Origin: JABWCQ01 sp964587105
Lineage (GTDB): Bacteria > Electryoneota > RPQS01
Reading direction: 5' to 3'
Assembly (NCBI GenBank): GCA_964587105.1
Contig: CAZPKG010000009.1
Span: forward strand, 1 to 64,000
Length of the DNA: 64,000 nucleotides
Shown: positions 35,645 to 43,461 of the stretch, one piece after another
Layout of the letters: each line of letters begins with the position of its first letter
Numbering within the stretch: position 1 is the stretch's first letter
Notes under the pieces: generated by a model
Databases searched by the model: none
Seen by the model: the letters and a program-made list of their open reading frames with translations, nothing else
What the model was told of the DNA's origin: nothing
Program-made: the position numbers and the translations under genes

Positions 35645-36748
35645 ATGAAAATGGTAATGATGTGGCTTATTGCCCTGATCGTTGTTGGCGGCTCGTCGGC
35701 AAATGCAACCTTGCGCTATGTCTCGCAGACCGGAGCCGGATCCTACACACTTCCGAGCACGGCCTTTACTGCCGCTGTCGCCGGGGACACGATCTTGATC
35801 GGCCCCGGCTACTATGTGGAAGCAAATACGATTGTCATCAACAAACGCTGCGTTTGGATCGGCGCCGGTTGGGATCAAACGAACATCTATTTATCCGGCG
35901 CACTGATAAACTTCAACAACACGGCCGGCAGCGGAACTTCCTTTGAAGGATTTCGCGTTTCGAGTTCCAGCTCATCCGTCTGCATGTATTCAGCCACGAA
36001 CAACGTTGATTCCGTTTCCGCGCGCCGTTGCCTATTCGTCGGCGGTGCGGGCCAACCGACCGTCTCATGGACCTCGTCATCTGGGGGACGGCTTTATCTC
36101 GAAGATTGTATCGCCATCAACAACTATGTTTACGCCAACGCAATTGAAGGCCCGCGCTCTGGTGGTGTCATTCGCAACTGCGTCTTCGTGTCAAATGTCA
36201 CTGTCGTAAATGGCAACGGTTGGGCTATTGGCACATCCAATGCGTTCACAGGCACCCTTGAAGTCTATAATTGCATTTTCCTGAATTGGGATGACATATT
36301 TAACTGTGTCGCGGGTTCGCCGGCCGCAGTCATCATGAACAACGCAGCCTACGACTTTACAGGTTCAACTCCTACGTGGGGTACGATTCCCGGGAGTAGC
36401 GTTATCGACTACAACGCATCCCCCGCAACTCCTGCCGCTCCGGGAACGAACGGGCTGGTGATATCAAGTAATCCCTTTGTCACCTATGACCCGTCAGCCA
36501 ACTACGTTATCGGGACGACGGATTTGCATCTCGCGGTCGGCAGCAATTTAATTGACGGTGGTAATCCCGGCATAAACGACGTTGATGCTTCGCGCTCGGA
36601 TATCGGTGTTTATGGAGGGCCGCGTCCGTTGATTGACAACGGAGTTCCGAACTATCCGTGGGCTGTGAATATCGTTAATGTCCCCAACGTTGTCGGTCAG
36701 GGCACTCCGGTGAACGCCACCGCCATTGGCCGCGTCGGACCGCAATAA
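35645..36748 (+). CDS. Cassette protein A3: secreted right-handed beta-helix protein
   Basis: A 367-residue paralogue of A1 and A2. It has the signal IALIVVGGSSANA, then TLRYVSQTGAGSYTLPSTAFTAAVAGDTILIGPGYYVEA, WIGAGWDQTNI, LYLEDCIAI, IRNCVFVS, LEVYNCIFLNW and the C-terminal GVYGGPRPLIDNGVPNYPWAVNIV, ending RVGPQ. It is the most diverged of the three. AAGGAAAGG lies 6-14 bases upstream of the ATG. Confidence 0.85.
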   Translation: MKMVMMWLIALIVVGGSSANATLRYVSQTGAGSYTLPSTAFTAAVAGDTILIGPGYYVEANTIVINKRCVWIGAGWDQTNIYLSGALINFNNTAGSGTSFEGFRVSSSSSSVCMYSATNNVDSVSARRCLFVGGAGQPTVSWTSSSGGRLYLEDCIAINNYVYANAIEGPRSGGVIRNCVFVSNVTVVNGNGWAIGTSNAFTGTLEVYNCIFLNWDDIFNCVAGSPAAVIMNNAAYDFTGSTPTWGTIPGSSVIDYNASPATPAAPGTNGLVISSNPFVTYDPSANYVIGTTDLHLAVGSNLIDGGNPGINDVDASRSDIGVYGGPRPLIDNGVPNYPWAVNIVNVPNVVGQGTPVNATAIGRVGPQ

Positions 36749-36772
36749 GCACAAACCACGAGGAGAATCAAC

Positions 36773-38191
36773 ATGAGAAGAATTCTTCTCATACTTGGCC
36801 TTGTGGCTACTTCGGCGGTTTTCGCACAGCCAACGATTACCCAAGCCGAGTATTTCATCGGAACTGATCCCGGTGAAGGTTTTGCCACCGCGGTTTCCGT
36901 TCCCACTCCCGGTTCGTCTGTCAATCTTGCGTGGACTATTCCGACAGGCAGTTTGCCGCCGCAAATTCATCCGGTTTTGCTGCGAGTCCTTGACAGTATG
37001 GGCCGATGGAGCAAACCGACCGCGCATTTCTTGATTGTCTCGCCAAACGACCACACTCCTTTGCTTGTCACGCAGTTTGAGTGGAGTGTTGATAACGGTG
37101 CATACACAGCAGTTGATGTTGCGGATGCAAGTTCCGTCAACATCAATCAACTGCTTTCGACCACTTCGCTGGCACCGGGAATTTTGCATCGAGTGTTATT
37201 GCGCGTCGCGGACAACATGGGCCGCGTCGGTCAGCCGCACTCTGGTTTTCTTGCCGTATCTCCGCCAAATGAAGCGCCGCGCTTTGTGACGCAATTTGAG
37301 TATGCCCTTGACGGCGACGCTCCGACTGCTGTTGATATTCCCGATGCGTCTCCTGCATCGCTTGCGCAAATACTCTCCACTGCTGACTTGACTCCCGGAA
37401 CTTTGCATTCCATCATGTTCCGCGTCACCGATGATCTTGGCCGAGTCGGTCAATTCACGAACACGCTTTTGCCAATCTTGCCTGCGGGCGACATTACTCG
37501 CAACATCGTATCATATGAATTTTGGGTGGATTCAGATGCTCCCACTTTCGTTGATGCCGCTGATGCACCGATTGTCAACATCAGCGAGCTGATTGCATCA
37601 AACTCCATTCCCGTCGGTCTGCACTTCATCAACATCCGTACCACGGACGATTTGGGTCGTGTCGGAAATGAGCATCGCGCGGCGTTCATTGTCATGTCGC
37701 CATACCAAAACTCCGTTCCGCGAACCATCGTGGCCGCAGAAGTCTTTGCCGGAAATGATCCCGGTATCGGCAACGGCGTAAACATTCCGCTTCCGGTTGA
37801 CGGAGCATGGAACGAGAGTGAAGAGCCGTTTGCGCATGTCTTCACGGGTTTTGAGGTCGGCTACACGCGCATCGGCTATCGCACACAGGATAATCTTGGC
37901 CGATGGTCCGGGGTGGAGTACGATTCACTGCTGGTCGGGCCGCTGCTTGCGATCTATCCGAGCGGAAACGACGTTATTCTCTCTTGGCATTTCCCGGACA
38001 ACATCGACAAATACTATGTTTACCGCTCAGCCAATACGGCAGGGCCGTTCACACTGATTGACTCCACCGATACGCGGAACTACACTGATCCGGGTATCAT
38101 CACAACGCAAATCAACGGCTTCTACTACGTCACCTTCCGCGATGATTCAATTTCCCTGCAGCAGCCCGCAGGCCATCGAATTATCCGCTAA
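36773..38191 (+). CDS. Cassette protein B3: secreted repeat protein
   Basis: A 472-residue paralogue of B1 with the lead domain (QAEYFIGTDPGEGFATAVSV) and three repeats, in which 'GLHRLRVRGTDDLGR' becomes APGILHRVLLRVADNMGRVGQ or TPGTLHSIMFRVTDDLGRVGQ. The end domain (AAEVFAGNDPGIGNGVNIPLPVDGAW; SGNDVILSWHFPDNIDKYYVYRSANTAGPFTLIDST) is close to that of B1, suggesting the ends are under tighter constraint than the repeats. GAGGAGA precedes the ATG, 24 bases after A3. Confidence 0.8.
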   Translation: MRRILLILGLVATSAVFAQPTITQAEYFIGTDPGEGFATAVSVPTPGSSVNLAWTIPTGSLPPQIHPVLLRVLDSMGRWSKPTAHFLIVSPNDHTPLLVTQFEWSVDNGAYTAVDVADASSVNINQLLSTTSLAPGILHRVLLRVADNMGRVGQPHSGFLAVSPPNEAPRFVTQFEYALDGDAPTAVDIPDASPASLAQILSTADLTPGTLHSIMFRVTDDLGRVGQFTNTLLPILPAGDITRNIVSYEFWVDSDAPTFVDAADAPIVNISELIASNSIPVGLHFINIRTTDDLGRVGNEHRAAFIVMSPYQNSVPRTIVAAEVFAGNDPGIGNGVNIPLPVDGAWNESEEPFAHVFTGFEVGYTRIGYRTQDNLGRWSGVEYDSLLVGPLLAIYPSGNDVILSWHFPDNIDKYYVYRSANTAGPFTLIDSTDTRNYTDPGIITTQINGFYYVTFRDDSISLQQPAGHRIIR

Positions 38192-38275
38192 CTATTGCCT
38201 TTGATTGATTTTTCACTTAAGTTCAAGGGTGGGTCTGACGGCTCACCCTTACTCAAAACTGAACTGGAGTTTCCC

Positions 38276-38581
38276 ATGTGTTCAACCGGTGATTGCTGTT
38301 CGATGTGGTGCTGTATTCTGTGGGGCCTCGGCTGGTGGCTCGTGGCATCTTTGCTTGTGTCGTTCTGCTGGAACAAGGTCATCACCGCCCTCGTCACGGT
38401 CAAAGAAATGAAGTTCTGGCACGCCTTGATTATCGTGGCCACGCTGGCGATCTTGTGCTGGGGAATGTGCGGAAAGTGCGGTTCGAATATGTCTTGCCAT
38501 TCGCGCGGAGACTACTCAAGTCAAGGCTGTGAAGGAGGTTACGGCAAAGACTGTTGCCCGGATTCGCTCCGCTGCCGTTAG
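38276..38581 (+). CDS. Small cysteine-rich membrane protein of unknown function
   Basis: A 101-residue protein with two membrane segments (CILWGLGWWLVASLLVSFCW; FWHALIIVATLAILCWGM) and 14 or more cysteines, many clustered at the N-terminus (CSTGDCCSMWCC) and C-terminus (CGKCGSNMSCHS, CEGGYGKDCCPDSLRC). Such clusters could bind metal or form disulfides on one side of the membrane. CTGGAG precedes the ATG. I do not recognise a family. Confidence 0.65.
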   Translation: MCSTGDCCSMWCCILWGLGWWLVASLLVSFCWNKVITALVTVKEMKFWHALIIVATLAILCWGMCGKCGSNMSCHSRGDYSSQGCEGGYGKDCCPDSLRCR

Positions 38582-38621
38582 CCCGCTGGTTGCCTTTATC
38601 AAGAAATTCCTTTATTTTCAG

Positions 38622-38650
38622 GGGCGAGCCAAAGTGCTCGCCCTGTCTTT
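38622..38650 (+). terminator. Intrinsic terminator
   Basis: GGGCGAGC-CAAAGT-GCTCGCCC followed by TGTCTTTT. Confidence 0.8.
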
Positions 38651-38700
38651 TACGAGACCTGTTACTCTTTGACCAATGAGCACAATCGAAGGAGATTGCC

Positions 38701-38895
38701 ATGAAAGATAAGCTGCTTTGGCTGGGTTCTTTGCTGGTTCTCACCGGATTGATCGGTTTCGCAACTGTCGCCGACGACCTTCGACATGTCGGGGAACTTT
38801 TTACCGTTTCGACCATTCTTGTCACAGGAATCGTGCTGATTATTATCTCGATTCGCTCCAAACGAGTTAATCGCGACACTCCTACATTCCGTTAG
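38701..38895 (+). CDS. Small two-segment membrane protein
   Basis: A 64-residue protein with two hydrophobic segments (LLWLGSLLVLTGLIGFATVA and FTVSTILVTGIVLIIISI) joined by a short acidic loop (DDLRHVGE) and a basic tail (RSKRVNRDTPTFR). GAAGGAGA lies 7 bases before the ATG, supporting translation. No family recognised. Confidence 0.65.
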   Translation: MKDKLLWLGSLLVLTGLIGFATVADDLRHVGELFTVSTILVTGIVLIIISIRSKRVNRDTPTFR

Positions 38896-38970
38896 CCTGC
38901 GAAACGCATCCGGCGGCGGATGTCTTTACTTGAATTTGCTCCTTTAATTCTAAATACTCGGAGTTCCGAT

Positions 38971-39462
38971 ATGCTATCCAAAAAAATGTACGACGTGCTC
39001 AATGCTCAGGTCAATCACGAACTTGAGAGTGAGTACATCTATCTGCAACTCGCCGCGTGGTCCAAGGCCAATAATCTTGAAGGCTTCTCGAATTGGATGA
39101 AGCACCAGGCCGAAGAAGAGCGCGAACACGCGATGAAGATTCACGACTTCCTGATTGACAACGAGCACGAAGTCATCCTAACCGGAATCGACAAGCCGAA
39201 ACTTAATATCAAGTCGGCAGTGGATGTTTTCCGCGCGTCACTCAAGCATGAGCAGAAGATCACCAAGAACATCCACGACTGCTACACTGTTGCCCTCGCT
39301 GAAAAGTGCTACAAATCACAAATCATGCTTCAGTGGTTCATCGAAGAGCAAGTCGAAGAAGAAGCCAATGCCAAATCCGTTCTCGACAAACTCGAAACCT
39401 TGAAAGATTCACCGTCCTCCATCTATTGGATCGATAAGGAGCTGAAGAAAAGAGGGTCGTGA
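38971..39462 (+). CDS. ftnA: Non-haem ferritin
   Basis: A 163-residue iron-storage protein of bacterial ferritin length. The ferroxidase ligands are present: Glu in NHELESEYIYLQLA, the E-x-x-H of EEEREHAMKIHDFL, and Glu/Gln in WFIEEQVEEEANAKSVL. It oxidises Fe2+ and stores it as a mineral in a 24-subunit shell. No haem-binding Met is expected. CTCGGAG precedes the ATG. Confidence 0.93.
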   Translation: MLSKKMYDVLNAQVNHELESEYIYLQLAAWSKANNLEGFSNWMKHQAEEEREHAMKIHDFLIDNEHEVILTGIDKPKLNIKSAVDVFRASLKHEQKITKNIHDCYTVALAEKCYKSQIMLQWFIEEQVEEEANAKSVLDKLETLKDSPSSIYWIDKELKKRGS

Positions 39463-39472
39463 TTTTCTCTTT

Positions 39473-39507
39473 TCCCTCCGGACCTCCGGGGGGATTCAGG
39501 GGGTCAA
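39473..39507 (-). repeat. C/G-run dispersed element
   Basis: CCTCCGGGGGGATTCAGGGGGTC; its reverse complement resembles the repeat at 61173. It starts 11 bases after the ferritin stop. A related fragment, CATCCCCCCGGAGTCCCGG, is at 39824-39842. Apart from these and two terminators, 39463-39863 holds no gene. Confidence 0.5.
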
Positions 39508-39533
39508 GTTCTCAGACCGTCTCAACTTTTTCA

Positions 39534-39561
39534 AGAGCCGCGTTTCGTTCGCGGCTCTTTG
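39534..39561 (+). terminator. Intrinsic terminator
   Basis: AGAGCCGCG-TTTCGTT-CGCGGCTCT, then TT; the ferritin gene's probable terminator. Confidence 0.8.
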
Positions 39562-39731
39562 CCTTCTTGCCTGTGCACACCCGCAAATTCACAAAACTTT
39601 CTTGCAGAAAAATTACCCTTTGCCTCTCCATCCATAAACAATTCTGGACTGCCATCCCCCAACTAACTCCTGATTTTCCTTGCATCTTACCCGAAATATG
39701 ACCATATTTCAGGCGGTCAATGGACCACCGC

Positions 39732-39763
39732 AAAGCGGACAGGAAACTGGCCGCTTTTTATTC
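39732..39763 (+). terminator. Terminator-like hairpin
   Basis: AAAGCGG and CCGCTTT flank a 12-base loop (ACAGGAAACTGG); TTTATT follows. It lies in the gap between ferritin and ferredoxin genes; a short transcript could end here. Confidence 0.5.
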
Positions 39764-39863
39764 ATTTTCAATAGCTTACGCGTGCGAGTTGGAGCCAATT
39801 CGCCGCCGCTTGACCCCGCTTTCATCCCCCCGGAGTCCCGGTGGGAACTATAGGAATTGCCTC

Positions 39864-40187
39864 GTGACTTTCGTTATCACCGAAAAATGTCTCGGCGAAC
39901 GCTACGCCTCCTGTATGCAGGTCTGCCCGGTCTATTGCATCTACCCGGCAGAATTTAAGGGCGAAATCTTCGCCGTCATTGATCCCGAACTCTGCATCGA
40001 CTGCGGCGCTTGTGTCCCAGAGTGCCCCGTCGAGGCCATCGTGGACGATCCCGATCTCTCCCCTGAGTGGGCCAAGATCAACGAAGAGCTTGCCCCGCAG
40101 TTCAAAGACAGCCCTATGCCCGAAGTGCGCAACGCAACCGATCCGCCGCGCAAAGGGAACATCTACAACGACCCCCGAAAGAAGTAG
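39864..40187 (+). CDS. 7Fe-type ferredoxin
   Basis: A 107-residue iron-sulfur protein. The first cluster pattern, C-x7-C-x3-C-P (CLGERYASCMQVCPV), is that of the 3Fe-4S/4Fe-4S ferredoxins; the second, CIDCGACVPECPVEAI, is a standard 4Fe-4S motif. It carries electrons in the cytosol. I chose the GTG at 39864, since the conserved TFVITEKC begins at the next codon; the long in-frame extension upstream is non-coding in character. AGGAATTG lies 6-13 bases before it. Confidence 0.9.
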   Translation: MTFVITEKCLGERYASCMQVCPVYCIYPAEFKGEIFAVIDPELCIDCGACVPECPVEAIVDDPDLSPEWAKINEELAPQFKDSPMPEVRNATDPPRKGNIYNDPRKK

Positions 40188-40190
40188 GTT

Positions 40191-40276
40191 GTCGTCATTC
40201 TGAAGGTTTCAGCAGAAACCTGAAGAATCTCTCTGAGAGATGCTTCATTCCGCTTCGCTGCATTCAGCATGACGAC
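40191..40276 (+). repeat. CATTCTGAA inverted-repeat element
   Basis: GTCGTCATTCTGAA at the left end and its near-exact complement TTCAGCATGACGAC at the right enclose GGTTTCAGCAGAAACC and GAATCTCTC. It starts 3 bases after the ferredoxin stop. It belongs with the CATCCTGAA copies around 46738-47261. Confidence 0.75.
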
Positions 40277-40293
40277 ACGCTCGAATAAGAAAT

Positions 40294-41259
40294 ATGGAAA
40301 CAAGAAGATTAGGTAAGTCCGGCCTGCAAGTCTCTGAACTTGCATTAGGCACCATGACGATGGGCTGGCGAAATGACGAACGCGAGTCACATCAGATTCT
40401 CGACGTCGCATTTGATCACGGCATTACGCTGATTGATACGGCGGATATTTATTCGCGTTGGGTGGAAGGTAACCCCGGCGGAGTTTCGGAAAGCTACATC
40501 GGCAATTGGCTGAAAACCAAATCTCGTTACGATGTCGTGATTGCGACCAAAGCGCGCGGCAGAATGTGGGATGGGCCGAGCGGTGAAGGGCTCTCGCGGA
40601 TGCATTTGATCAAAGCGTGTGAAGACTCCTTGCGCCGCTTGAAGATTGATCACATCGATCTCTACCAGTGTCACTATCCCGATGAAAGCACACCCATTGA
40701 AGAGACTGTAGAAGCTCTCGGCGAATTGGTTCATCAAGGCAAAGTGCGCTATCTCGGTCTATCGAATTTCCCGGCTTGGATGCACGCCAAGATGAACGGC
40801 TATGCCGCCATGAAAGGCGAGCCGTCGTTCGTTTCGACACAGCCGAAATATAACTTGATCTGCCGCCGCGACGTGGAAAAAGAACTCGCGCCGTATTGCA
40901 CGGATGCTGAGGTCGGAGTGATTCCTTATTCGCCGCTTGAGGGTGGATTGCTGACGGGCAAATATCGTCCGAATGAAGAGGGTCCTGCCGACGGTCGTCA
41001 TACGATTAACGGCCGCGCACAAGACAAACTCACGCCGCAAGTCGTGCGCACGCTCGAAGTGCTGGCTAACATTGCGTCGCAGCGTGGTGAAACGATGACG
41101 CAGACGTCGCTCGTGTGGATGCTTTCAAAAGAGTTCATCACCAGCCCGATTATCGGCGCCACATCCGTTGAGCAACTGCTTGATTCTCTTCCCGCCGCCG
41201 GCAAACGTCTGTCGCTCGAAGAACTCGATATGCTCGACGAAGTCAGCGCTGGATTGTAA
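40294..41259 (+). CDS. Aldo/keto reductase
   Basis: A 321-residue (beta/alpha)8 oxidoreductase using NADPH. The catalytic tetrad is visible: Asp in DTADIYSRW, Tyr in the same stretch, Lys in IATKARG and His in DLYQCHYPD. The start METRRLGKSGLQVSELALGTMTMGW and the end PIIGATSVEQL are typical of the YhdN/AKR11-13-like group. Substrate unknown; no operon partner is obvious. Confidence 0.92.
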   Translation: METRRLGKSGLQVSELALGTMTMGWRNDERESHQILDVAFDHGITLIDTADIYSRWVEGNPGGVSESYIGNWLKTKSRYDVVIATKARGRMWDGPSGEGLSRMHLIKACEDSLRRLKIDHIDLYQCHYPDESTPIEETVEALGELVHQGKVRYLGLSNFPAWMHAKMNGYAAMKGEPSFVSTQPKYNLICRRDVEKELAPYCTDAEVGVIPYSPLEGGLLTGKYRPNEEGPADGRHTINGRAQDKLTPQVVRTLEVLANIASQRGETMTQTSLVWMLSKEFITSPIIGATSVEQLLDSLPAAGKRLSLEELDMLDEVSAGL

Positions 41260-41274
41260 ATCGCCTAATAGTCG

Positions 41275-41302
41275 CGGCGGCACCCGCTGCGGGTGCCCCT
41301 AC
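41275..41302 (+). repeat. GGCACCC hairpin element (family 3)
   Basis: CGGC then GGCACCCG-CTG-CGGGTGCC and CCTACA. Related copies: 45491, 55373 (reverse), 43385 (GGCGGAT-TGCC-ATCCGCC) and 60354 (GGCAGGT-TAGG-ACCTGCC). It lies 15 bases after a stop. Confidence 0.75.
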
Positions 41303-41334
41303 ATAGAATTTTTCTAATCAACATAGAACCTCCC

Positions 41335-42054
41335 ATGTTACAACACACTTCTATCGGCAGCGGCCCGCCAATTGTGCTTCTGCCTTCGATGCTCGGCTCG
41401 ATTGACGCCGAGTGGCGTCCTTACATGAAGACCATTGCCGATCTCGGGTACACGGTCATCGCAGTGGATTGGCCCGGTCATGCAAAATCGGAAATGACCA
41501 AGTCATTCACGTTCCGCGTTCTGGTTGAAGAACTCGACGCGCTGTTCAAACACTTGAAGACTGAGCCTGCCGTCATTTTCGGTTACTCGATGGGCGGCTA
41601 TGCGGCTCTGCATTACGCGCTGAAAAATCCGTCGCGTGTACTCGCCATTTGGATGCACGGCACGAAGTTCTATTGGTCCGGCGAGGAAGCGGAGAACACA
41701 GCCGCCGAACTGGATATGGAATGGCAGCAAGAGAATAAGCCCGAGCGTTTGGAAAAACTGCGCGCGATTCACGGTGACAACCTCGATACACTGATGCCGT
41801 GGCTTGCGAAGATGGTGGTTAATCTTCCCGACACCGGTTTGACGCCGTTTGAACTCGAAGATTTCAAAATTCCCGTGCTGGTCAGCGTTGGCGACAGAGA
41901 CGAGATGATTCCCGTCAATGAAGCTTACGATCTCTACGACAGTCTGCCGAATGCACAGATGGCCGTCTTTGCCGACACCAACCATCCATTGCAATCCGTC
42001 CGTGACCACGTTTTCGTCCCAGTTCTGAAGGATTTCCTGAATCGCTTAGACTAA
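41335..42054 (+). CDS. Alpha/beta hydrolase
   Basis: A 239-residue alpha/beta-hydrolase fold protein. Nucleophile serine is in FGYSMGGYAALHYAL, the acid in VSVGDRDEMIP and the histidine in DTNHPLQ. The oxyanion region is LLPSMLGS. Possible substrates are esters or thioesters; nothing more specific is seen. Its start follows a GGCACCC element; the ribosome site is weak (TAGAACCTCCC). Confidence 0.88.
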   Translation: MLQHTSIGSGPPIVLLPSMLGSIDAEWRPYMKTIADLGYTVIAVDWPGHAKSEMTKSFTFRVLVEELDALFKHLKTEPAVIFGYSMGGYAALHYALKNPSRVLAIWMHGTKFYWSGEEAENTAAELDMEWQQENKPERLEKLRAIHGDNLDTLMPWLAKMVVNLPDTGLTPFELEDFKIPVLVSVGDRDEMIPVNEAYDLYDSLPNAQMAVFADTNHPLQSVRDHVFVPVLKDFLNRLD

Positions 42055-42055
42055 C

Positions 42056-42083
42056 CGCTTGTTAAGCGCTTATGTTCTGACGC
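42056..42083 (+). repeat. Family-1 element, degenerate tail
   Basis: CGCTT-GTT-AAGCG begins 2 bases after the stop codon; the tail is CTTATGTTCTGACGC instead of GTTTTGCGCTGACGC. Confidence 0.65.
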
Positions 42084-42114
42084 GGCGGCTTGAATAAGTC
42101 GCCGCGTTTTTTTT
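42080..42114 (+). terminator. Intrinsic terminator sharing bases with a family-1 element
   Basis: ACGCGGCGGCT pairs with AGTCGCCGCGT over a 6-base loop, followed by eight Ts. The first four bases are the end of the family-1 tail. An almost equal arrangement occurs at 57903-57936. Confidence 0.9.
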
Positions 42115-42235
42115 CTGCACCTGTTTTTGCAAATGTTGCGGGGGAGTAAACTGATTAGAGGCCAAAACCTTTGATTGTAATCCATTGCTGTCCGGGAGGA
42201 CGCTTCCCCTATGGTAAGGGGGAAAAATTGTCGCC

Positions 42236-42264
42236 TTGACTATCCCCCCAAAGAGCAGTAAATT
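42236..42264 (+). promoter_or_regulatory. Probable sigma70-type promoter of pfkA
   Basis: TTGACT, a 17-base spacer and TAAATT. A start near 42271 would give a leader of about 28 AT-rich bases with no Shine-Dalgarno. Confidence 0.5.
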
Positions 42265-42298
42265 CTATATTCAACCGTATCTTGAATCATTATATAAT

Positions 42299-43321
42299 AT
42301 GAAATTAGGTCTCCTCACCAGCGGCGGCGACTGCCCCGGGCTAAATGCCGCCATCCGCGCCGTTGTCCGCACGGCAAATAATCGCTTCGGCTATGAAACC
42401 GTCGGCATCCGCAACGGGTGGAAAGGACTGCACGACGGCGACATTATCCCCCTGCCCCCCAAGTCTGTCGCGGGTATTCTGGCCCGAGGCGGCACGATCC
42501 TCGGCACCTCGCGATTCAACCCTGTTCACGACCCTGACACTCTGGCCCATTGCTTGGAAAATATCGCATTGCACCGCATTGACGGTATTATTGTCATCGG
42601 CGGGGACGGCAGTTTGTCGGCGGGATATGAACTTTCCAAGCACGGTGCGAAGATAATCGGCATTCCCAAGACGATTGACAACGACATTGCGGGAACCGAT
42701 GCAACTTTCGGGTTCTATACCGCAGTTCAAACAGTAACGAACGCGATTGACAGTTTGCACGCGACGGCGGAATCGCACCATCGTATCATGATTATCGAGA
42801 CCATGGGCCGCAATTCAGGTTGGATTGCCGTAACCGCTGGTATCGCTGGCGGCGCCGATATGATCCTGATTCCCGAACGCCCGTTCAATTGGGACAGACT
42901 CTGCCGTCAACTCGTCACGCGTCACGAAGTCAAACGCTTTTCGATTGTAGTTGTGGCAGAAGGCGCCATCGCTGAAGGCGAAGGCATCATCACTACCGGA
43001 CAATTGGATAACTTCGGTCGTCCGGTTTACGGCGGCGTTGGTTATGCTGTCGCGCGCGAAATCGAACAGCGTACAGGTATTTCCACCCGCGTCACTGCAC
43101 TCGGACACGTTCAGCGTAGCGGTACTCCCGTGGCTGAAGACAGATTGCTTGCCACCACGCTCGGCGTCCAAGCCGTTGAAGCCGCATCCGCAGGTCAATG
43201 GGGCAACTTCATGGCCCTTCGTGAAGGCCACATCATCCCTGTTCCGCTTTCCGAGATGAAAGGCAAAACAAGATACGTTGATGATCGGACGTACGAGATC
43301 GCGGAGATATTCTTTGGGTAG
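42299..43321 (+). CDS. pfkA: 6-phosphofructokinase
   Basis: A 340-residue glycolytic kinase. GLLTSGGDCPGLNAAIR binds the phosphate donor, GGDGSLSAG and PKTIDNDIAGTDATFGF form the active site with the catalytic Asp, and ETMGRNSGWIAV binds the sugar. The glycine in GGDGS (position 104 in E. coli numbering) favours ATP, while the Lys of PKTIDND (position 124) is the residue seen in PPi-dependent and some ATP enzymes. The phosphoryl donor is thus uncertain. ATG at 42299 is the start that matches the family; no ribosome site is visible. It heads a glycolytic gene group. Confidence 0.92.
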   Translation: MKLGLLTSGGDCPGLNAAIRAVVRTANNRFGYETVGIRNGWKGLHDGDIIPLPPKSVAGILARGGTILGTSRFNPVHDPDTLAHCLENIALHRIDGIIVIGGDGSLSAGYELSKHGAKIIGIPKTIDNDIAGTDATFGFYTAVQTVTNAIDSLHATAESHHRIMIIETMGRNSGWIAVTAGIAGGADMILIPERPFNWDRLCRQLVTRHEVKRFSIVVVAEGAIAEGEGIITTGQLDNFGRPVYGGVGYAVAREIEQRTGISTRVTALGHVQRSGTPVAEDRLLATTLGVQAVEAASAGQWGNFMALREGHIIPVPLSEMKGKTRYVDDRTYEIAEIFFG

Positions 43322-43354
43322 TCACTTGAAAAGTGACCAACGTTGCGCTGACGC
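43321..43354 (+). repeat. Family-1 element at pfkA stop
   Basis: GTCACTT-GAA-AAGTGAC; its first base is the last base of the TAG stop. Tail CAACGTTGCGCTGACGC. Confidence 0.85.
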
Positions 43355-43384
43355 AGGCAAATTTGACTCGCGACCTGGTTATAC

Positions 43385-43408
43385 TGGCGGATTGCCATCC
43401 GCCCCTAC
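43385..43408 (+). repeat. Family-3-like hairpin with CCTAC end
   Basis: TGGCGGAT-TGCC-ATCCGCC and CCTAC. The stem differs from the GGCACCC copies but the geometry and trailing CCTAC agree. Confidence 0.6.
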
Positions 43409-43415
43409 AATTCTG

Positions 43416-43457
43416 ATATTTCTTTTTTCAAATTTCCTATTTCCAATTTTGGATTTC
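43416..43457 (+). repeat. Pyrimidine-rich leader element before gap
   Basis: ATATTTCTTTTTTCAAATTT then CCTATTTCCAATTTTGG and ATTTCCCCC end 4 bases before the ATG. Confidence 0.6.
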
Positions 43458-43461
43458 CCCC

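Noticed and set aside
39720..39863. N-terminal extension of the ferredoxin
   Set aside because: It would cross a terminator-like hairpin and C/G-run repeats; the GTG at 39864 matches family starts.
42291..42300. TATATAATAT as the -10 of pfkA
   Set aside because: It touches the start codon; a better-placed pair is TTGACT/TAAATT at 42236-42264.
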